From Luzula sylvatica (taxonomy: Eukaryota > Streptophyta > Magnoliopsida > Poales > Juncaceae): 64,000 bases of DNA. Below the pieces are notes generated by a model, which worked only from the letters and a program-made list of their open reading frames with translations, was not told the DNA's origin and searched no databases. Made by a program: the position numbers and the translations under genes. The DNA lies in assembly GCA_946800325.1 (NCBI GenBank), contig OX326961.1:1404655-1468654 (forward strand), given 5' to 3'. Positions within the stretch are counted from its first letter, which is position 1. Each line of letters starts with the position of its first letter. Shown piece after piece: positions 58,501 to 64,000 of the stretch.

Positions 58501-60980
58501 ATCGGTACAATGTTCATTTTCAGATCTCGAACTCTTTCGAGATTTATTCTACTCCCACTAGCCCGCATAGAGATCAGCAACATCAAGTTTCAAATTTGTA
58601 CGCATCGAGTCCTCCTCCAAGAAGGCATCTCTTCGAGCCACGAAAATCTTATTTTCGTCGGGACGTTAGAACTAATACCCTTTAGTTTCCTTAAGGATAA
58701 ACGAACAATTTCCAGATTTGGGATTGAGTTTAACCGAAACAAATTTCGAAATACACTCACATCCTCAAATCTGTACAAGTGACAACTTCGGAACCATTCC
58801 GATCCATATCTCATATGGCGTCTTTTGTACCGATTAGAAGGATTATGGTCCATATCTCATACGCAACCATTCATTAGTGCCGCTGTCTCAAGGGCGTATC
58901 CCCAAAATATTTTTGGGAGATCCTATTGGTTTATCATTTATCGAACCATGTCCAACATGCGTTCATTTCCTCTTTTCGGACACGTCTCAATGTTCCGAAT
59001 AAAGGCCATCGTGAAACGATTCCACAATCATAAATGATCATCAATATTCATAACTCAAATATCGCCTCTTCGATCCTATCGAAAAGTTTAGCTCAAATAC
59101 TCGCCTTATCGATCCTATCGAAAAGCATTGATTTTCTTGCTTAGTTGATTTCGTATTTCGTTTTTGAAACTCTTTGAACCTTTCAAAAGTCTCCGTTTCG
59201 GCACGCATTAAATAGATATTTTCATATCTACTTTAACCGTCCATAAACGTAACAAAATACCGATAGCCTCCTCTTGCCTCGGAACTTATCGGAACATTAA
59301 ATCTAAATGTAATTTCCAATAATTCGTTGGATCTTTCTCCAACCTTTGGAGAATGATGCCCTTTGTCGTCTTGCCTAATAAATAAGTATCGCATTAATCA
59401 ATCGAATCTAATTCGAATGATTCTAGCAATCCATCATATGGAATCTAGATACGCGAATCTCGTTTATATGGCCAAGACGGCAATGCCAAAAGAAGCAATC
59501 AACTACTAGGTTTAATCCTCCTCGGATTTCACCATTTTTGAGTCATTAGTTTGGACAACTCCTTGTCCGAACTTTCTGTTTGGAAAACATTTTTCCCAAA
59601 ATACCCTTAGACATACATTTCTTTCGATCCCGCTTTTGAATTACAAGGACATCCACGCATCTATATACATTGGATTCCTCGGATACTCCGAGCATCTCCA
59701 ATTCAATTTTAAATCACATCTCATGCAATTTCGGGATCGACTTATCTATCGAATGCATATGATATTCGGTCACGACGATCAAATCTCGTACCATCAACAC
59801 ACGAGTGTTAATCCAAGACCCATAAGGCGTCTCAAAATTAACCTACTCTTTGAGCCGCATCGAACCATTCAACGCGCTCTAGCTCTTGAAACTATTTCAT
59901 GAGCGTTGTGTTTTACTTTCATATACACCCGAATTCTCAAAACAATTTTCAGAAATATGCGCCTATACATGCCACCACAAGGCACGTAATATCGTTCGAT
60001 TCCTTTTTAAAGTTTATCGAACCCGGCTTTCTCTAAAGCCATAGCATTGAGCCCCGAATCTACCATTTCCGTGTCCAACACGTTCCTTTAAGTCTAAGAA
60101 CTATTCTTTGACTATCAAGGTTAATAACGGTAATTCCGGCCCAAAAGCCATCTATCATATCGATCTCATCGATATATTTGGTGTTGCTTGAAAACATAAT
60201 TTTAAACGGATGATGAAGATTAACTCCTAACCGTGCGTACTTAATCTATATGCTTATATGATGAATATATGATAGTGTTATTTTATCGAATCGATAACCC
60301 TCATACCGATACGGGACTCCAAGTCCATAACACTCAAGACCCATATTTTACGATCCTCCCATAAGTGACTATGGCCGACAAATGAGATCTCGATATTTTA
60401 GGTAGGATTAAATCCAATCGTATCCAATACGACTCTCGTTCCTTTATAGAATTTCGGTGACGAATCGTATCCAATACAATCCATGTTCCGTGTGTGCATT
60501 CTATCTATGCCCCGAACTCCAATCGGATTGGCTTGGACGGTTAAGTCATAACCATATCCATCGTATCGTTCAATTGAACTACTCACGTGCCCGACTATGG
60601 CCTGAAACCACGTGAGTCCCCAATTAACGCTTACCACCCGCACCAATATATACAATAGTACGTGCCCGACTATGGCCTGAAACCACGCACTATGTCATAT
60701 CAATCTCGATGGTTGTGGATATGGAAGGCATTTCCATGACTTAAATATTATGAGGGATCATGCCATTGCATGTTTCTAAATTCGTGACATAATCATATTA
60801 TATCACTATCACAAGATTTGTAAATGCATATGATTTATTTAGGGAGATTAATTATTCTAAATAATTAATTATCTAATATGCTAGAATGATTGATGCCGAT
60901 CAAATCGATATAAAGAACTCAAAATTCCGAGCTTCGTAGCCAAAGTTATCGCGAAAACAAAAACAGCATCCAGAGAAGGG
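55556..60980 (-). mobile_element. Copia element 4, internal region with dead polyprotein
   Basis: Read on minus: a 3' noncoding part (55556-about 56900), RNase H remnant (57319-57020: YNGVEDVLVIKSYNNDSFQ, IYGGEYIVV), RT remnant (58031-57807: MDVKTEFLNRNFIKGCVLD, ASRNWNIRFDEVI, then NFVYT and stop), and a degenerate 5' part to about 60700. In intact copia elements the RT piece would read VKTAFLNG, and YVDD would follow about 60 residues later; YVDD is absent here. Frameshifts and stops match those of elements 2 and 3. Constant-loop hairpins identical in plan to element 1 lie at about 60570-60700. Confidence 0.85.
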
Positions 60981-61015
60981 TCCGTTATAACGGACTGCCC
61001 CATCCGTTGTAACGC
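60981..61015 (-). promoter_or_regulatory. One surviving pair of the leader palindrome
   Basis: TCCGTTATAACGGA (60981-60994) and TCCGTTGTAACGC (61003-61015) start 22 bp apart, the same spacing and variant forms (CGGA or CGC ends) as in the 17537-18048 array. They lie at the equivalent leader position. Confidence 0.75.
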
Positions 61016-61090
61016 AGGGGCCACGGGGCGCGAGAAAACCTCGCCCGGGACGCGTCTGGGGCGCCAAAAACTGCCCCCGGGGCGGCAGAA
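61016..61090. other. GC-rich leader patch
   Basis: A 75-bp block of about 70 percent G+C (GGGGCGCGAG, GGGACGCGTC, GGGGCGCC, CCCCCGGGGCGG) in an AT-rich neighbourhood. It repeats a GGG(G/A)CGCG word and follows directly after the leader pair. It may be another, diverged form of the paired sites. Confidence 0.5.
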
Positions 61091-61680
61091 AAACTATTTT
61101 TCTGCACCCTTTCGTTATTTCATTAGAACGACACTAATACTTCGCTCAAATAAAATATATTACAACATGAAAGTTCTAGATAATCTAATTATCTAACTAA
61201 AACAATTTGAACCATTCAAATCGGAATTTTCTACTGAAAGTTATACCAGTTTTAGTAAAATACGAACAAACGAAAAGGTAAGTATATCCAATATACACCT
61301 TTTCAACCAGAAAACTACAGACACCTTTTCAGTATTCTGTTGAAACAAAAATATTAAATTGTTCCAACCTACTTTGAACGTGAACGAAAGTTCTAGATAA
61401 TCTTATTATCTAATTAACCCAATTGGATTGGACTCAATTGGAGTTCCGATGCGACATATACGGACGTTTTAGTCTCTGTATGTCAAACAGTCGCACCTTT
61501 TCAGTATTCCATAACAACGACACTGATAATTCGTTCAAATGGAAAAACGTTATGTATCAAAGTCATAGATAATCTCATTATCTAACTACGCCAATTTGAT
61601 CCAATCAATTTGGAGTTTTCCATTGAAAATTATCTTAGTTTTACTCACTGTTTCGTATTCTAACTTTCTGCAGATTTTGC
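61091..61680 (-). repeat. LTR U3-type units duplicated into the leader
   Basis: About three units match the U3 repeats of the LTR (compare 62640-62935), each with a TAGATAATCTNATTATCTA palindrome (near 61168, 61391 and 61566). They are in LTR orientation (minus) but lie between the PBS and the leader pair. Confidence 0.8.
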
Positions 61681-61911
61681 CGTTTCGTCCGTTTTCGCTC
61701 GTTTCCAAAACGATAAATCATGAAACTTTTTCACGATCATTCCTAGATACTCTCAATCAACTTTTGATCGATCTCTAGCGAATTCCACTTGTGATTTTAA
61801 CGGAATTTGACTTTCTCTATATGTAACATCATGCAAACGGGTACGAACTTTGATAACCCGTGCGTATATCTAATATACGACTATGATTCGACCCTTGAAT
61901 CGATGGCGATC
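61681..61911 (-). mobile_element. Copia element 4, leader next to the PBS
   Basis: Reverse-complement homologue of 6159-6390: shared phrases include ATCAAAGTTCGTACCCGTTTG, GAGAGTATCTAGGAATGATCG and TCGTTTTCGAAACG (or near forms). No reading frame. Confidence 0.85.
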
Positions 61912-61923
61912 GCTCTGATACCA
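61912..61923 (-). other. Primer-binding site of copia element 4
   Basis: GCTCTGATACCA on plus is TGGTATCAGAGC on minus, one base after the end of the 5' LTR, exactly as in element 1. It fixes element 4 as minus. Confidence 0.95.
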
Positions 61924-61924
61924 C

Positions 61925-63017
61925 TGATGGGGAAAATCCTCGACCCCGGGCCCGCGCAGCGGAATGAAGGCCCGGTCCGATTCCCCGATTCCCGAGATCA
62001 CGCCACGACTTCGAGGGTACGATGCGAATAGAAGGACAGATTCATACCAGTGCCAAATTGATGGCACACGAAGGGTTGATCGCCGCCTTCTATTTCCTTC
62101 GGTGTCACGTTGGTGACTAGCCCGTACGTCCCATACCGCACGTCTCCCACCGTTTCGACACGCCTCGGGTTGTCTTCGTGCGTTCCATGCCCGCATGATT
62201 CCACAGCCCGTTACTCGATTACTTCTTCGGTTTGATCACAACGAAGAGCCACATGTGTCGCTCCTCTACCCGTATCCACCGTGAGTCGTAGCACCTCGGT
62301 CGCGGATGCATCTGCCTAGACGATGCACCGGCGAACTTGCATGATTGCGTTTCGATTCTCTAGACGGAGAAAACTCTTTTCTCCTTCTCTCTCAATCTCT
62401 TCGCACTCTTTCATCAAGTGATTAGAGTCTCTTAATTTCTGGATTAATTCTAAATTAACTCCATTAATTTTCTGGTTGAACTAATCTAATTATTCAACTG
62501 GTTGGACTGATGAGAGAGAGAGAAACATCCTATATATACTCCATAGGATAAGGATGGGCCAAAAGGTATGTATATCTTCTATACACCTTTTCAAACAGAA
62601 AACTGCATACACCCTTTCAGTAATCTGTCAGAACGAAAATATTAAATCGTTCCAACCGACTTTGAACATTTACGAAAGTTGTAGATAATCTAATTATCTT
62701 TCCAACCCAATTTGGCCCAGCCCAATTGGAGTTCGGACCCGAAAGTTACGGCCGTTTTACTGACTGTATGTCAAACTGTCGCACCCTTTCGGCATTTCAT
62801 TAGAACGATACTGATACTTCGCTCAAATGAAATATATTACAACATCAAAGTTCTAGATAATCTCATTATCTAACTAACCCAATTTGAACCATTCAAATCG
62901 GAGTTTCCTACTGAAAGTTATACCAGTTTTACTAATCTGTTTCGTATGCCCACGAACGCGTACGTTCGTTTGTCCTACGTACCATTTTAGCGATGATCCA
63001 AAACTGTATTTCCTTCA
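61925..63017 (-). mobile_element. Copia element 4, 5' LTR
   Basis: This 1093-bp LTR starts TGAAGG (63017, minus) and ends CCCCATCA (61925). TATA-like TATATATA near 62533, two U3 palindromes (near 62681 and 62857) and the CpG-rich distal part are all present. Flanking 5-mers of the element (ATTCT upstream, GTTTC downstream, on minus) do not match, so no target-site duplication supports an undisturbed single insertion. Confidence 0.92.
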
Positions 63018-63466
63018 AGAATACAAAGTTAGATCTGGAGAATTTGAGAGAGGGTTTTGAGCAGAGAATTTGAGAGAAATAATCGTGACGTCGACTAGAA
63101 CGACGTTGACGGTTCCGATCAGTCGAAATCAAGGTGGACACGAGTAGAGGGATTGCACGAGCACTTCTTGGAGAAGGTTCACGGATTTGGAGAAGAAGGC
63201 GTCACGTACTAACTTGTACGAGGTAAAATTCTGAACAACTCTTCCTTTTTAATGGTTTTTCGAGCGTGATCCCGGTAGAATTAGGTTATACATGCGTAAA
63301 TAATTCCGCTGCACACCTTGATAAACGTGTGTGTAACCCTACAGTAAATGCAAATGAAAAATTTAAAAATCTCGAAATTGCATTAATATAAGGTAAGTTT
63401 GGGGTGATACAACGTTTACTAATCTATTAGACTAATCTCGTCCTACGAAACTATCGTTTTAGATAA
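63018..63466 (-). mobile_element. 3' flank of another copia element
   Basis: It follows on minus the copia RNase H end at 63467. The first part resembles the 3' noncoding region of the family (GGTGATACAACGTTTAC on plus near 63400, also found near 13190 and 56660). About 63020-63300 may be LTR sequence of this other element, but no boundary was fixed. Confidence 0.5.
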
Positions 63467-63987
63467 CTAACTACTCTCTTCCTCCTCTAGGTATCTCAAA
63501 CCTATAGCTTTCGCATGGTAATCGTGCTTAGCTTGCGAGAGTGGCTTAGTAAACGGGTCCGCAACATTCTTGTCAGTATCAATCTTTTCTATGATCACAT
63601 CCTTTCGTTTTAAAATCTCACGGATCAAGTGAAATTTTCTGAGTATGTGTTTGGAGCGATGATGTGCCCTCGGTTCCTTGGACTGTGCTATCGCTCCCGT
63701 ATTGTCGCAATACACAATCACAGGTTCCGAGATACTCGGGGACTACTCCAAGTTCCGACACAAATTTCTTGATCCATATCGCCTCCTTTGCTGCTTCCGA
63801 AGCCGCAATATACTCCGATTCAATTGTAGAGTCTGTTATTGTGGGTTGTTTAGAACTTTTCCATACTACCGCTCCACCATTTAGACAAAACACGTATCCA
63901 CTTTGTGATCGAAAGTCGTCAACACATGTTTGGAAACTGGCGTCGGTATATCCATTAATAACCAACCCTGATGTCTTTCCACCATAA
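63467..63987 (-). pseudogene. Copia polyprotein C-terminus (RNase H), one frameshift
   Basis: Minus frame one reads INGYTDASFQTCVDDFRSQS, GYVFCLNGGAVVWKSSKQPT, then DSTIESEYIAASEAAKEAIW and IKKFVSELGVVPEYLG. Frame two continues VYCDNTGAIAQ, RSKHILRKFHLIREILKR and DKNVADPFTKPLSQAKHDYH. Together they give the standard end of a Ty1/copia RNase H domain, including the conserved acidic residues in YTDAS, ESEYIA and CDN. A frame change near 63720, one or two bases out of register, breaks it. The rest of the element lies beyond 64000. It is far less decayed than elements 1-5 and belongs to a related but separate lineage; such a copy could have supplied enzymes to the defective family. Confidence 0.88.
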
Positions 63988-64000
63988 ATTAGAAATTGAT

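Overview
The window is nuclear DNA of a flowering plant, most likely a eudicot. It is AT-rich and intron-bearing, with abundant LTR retrotransposons, Helitrons, foldback MITEs and long TA/GA/TAA microsatellites. Four host genes look intact: an A20/AN1 stress-associated zinc-finger gene (26411-26965, minus), a BRI1-type brassinosteroid receptor kinase (34841-38185, minus), a GNOM-LIKE 2 type ARF-GEF (41990-46272, plus, three exons) and an intronless trihelix transcription factor (47289-48392, minus). They occupy a gene island of about 22 kb (26.4-48.4 kb) and do not form one pathway; the neighbourhood is an ordinary plant gene cluster.

Both flanks are transposon-dominated. On the left (5.1-21.4 kb) lie several pieces of one Ty1/copia family with LTRs of about 1.0-1.1 kb, in mixed orientation. 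Element 1 (plus) has 5' LTR 5076-6145, a perfect initiator-Met primer-binding site at 6147-6158, and internal DNA to 8821. Another copia end and a Ty3/gypsy RT fragment interrupt it. Element 2 (minus) spans 11773-18639 with a shortened 5' LTR. Element 3 (18640-20338, plus) is a 3' internal piece. An LTR at 20385-21449 (minus) cuts off an LRR receptor-like protein gene. On the right (52.7-64.0 kb) the same family appears as element 4 (54544-63017, minus, both LTRs and PBS), a tandem partial copy (52676-54543), and the end of a better-preserved copia element (63467 to window end). The far left also holds two orphan gene ends, of a tryptophan-aminotransferase-related/alliinase gene (2031-2254) and of a PRMT3-type arginine methyltransferase (4502-4880).

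The most unusual content is in the 5' internal region of this copia family. Element 2 carries 15 copies of a 14-bp palindrome (TCCGTTACAACGGA and variants, 17537-18048), arranged as seven pairs plus one. Sites within a pair start 19-22 bp apart, and most other spacings fall near whole DNA helical turns. Element 1 has the same paired layout at the equivalent place (6405-6574), but with a different palindromic core (GTCATGAC followed by GC, containing TGACG). Element 4 retains one pair of the first type. Further downstream, stem-loops share a constant loop while their two arms change together between copies (6835-6947, 17049-17240, 60570-60700). All copies share the same RT/RNase H lesions, so the family seems to have amplified as a non-autonomous retroelement while its leader repeats were replaced in concert. 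This is my candidate for an undescribed system: a swappable, helically phased enhancer or binding-site array inside a plant retrotransposon leader.

Other transposon features: TIR elements embedded in TA microsatellites (3.1-3.4 kb, 22.2-23.2 kb), three non-autonomous Helitrons with classic hairpin-CTAG 3' ends (24281-26351, about 29881-30742, about 32156-32841), two MITEs upstream of the ARF-GEF, and a nested inverted-repeat cluster rich in TTCGCGAA (49911-51150). No tRNA, rRNA or CRISPR was recognised. All family assignments come from reading motifs, with no database search.
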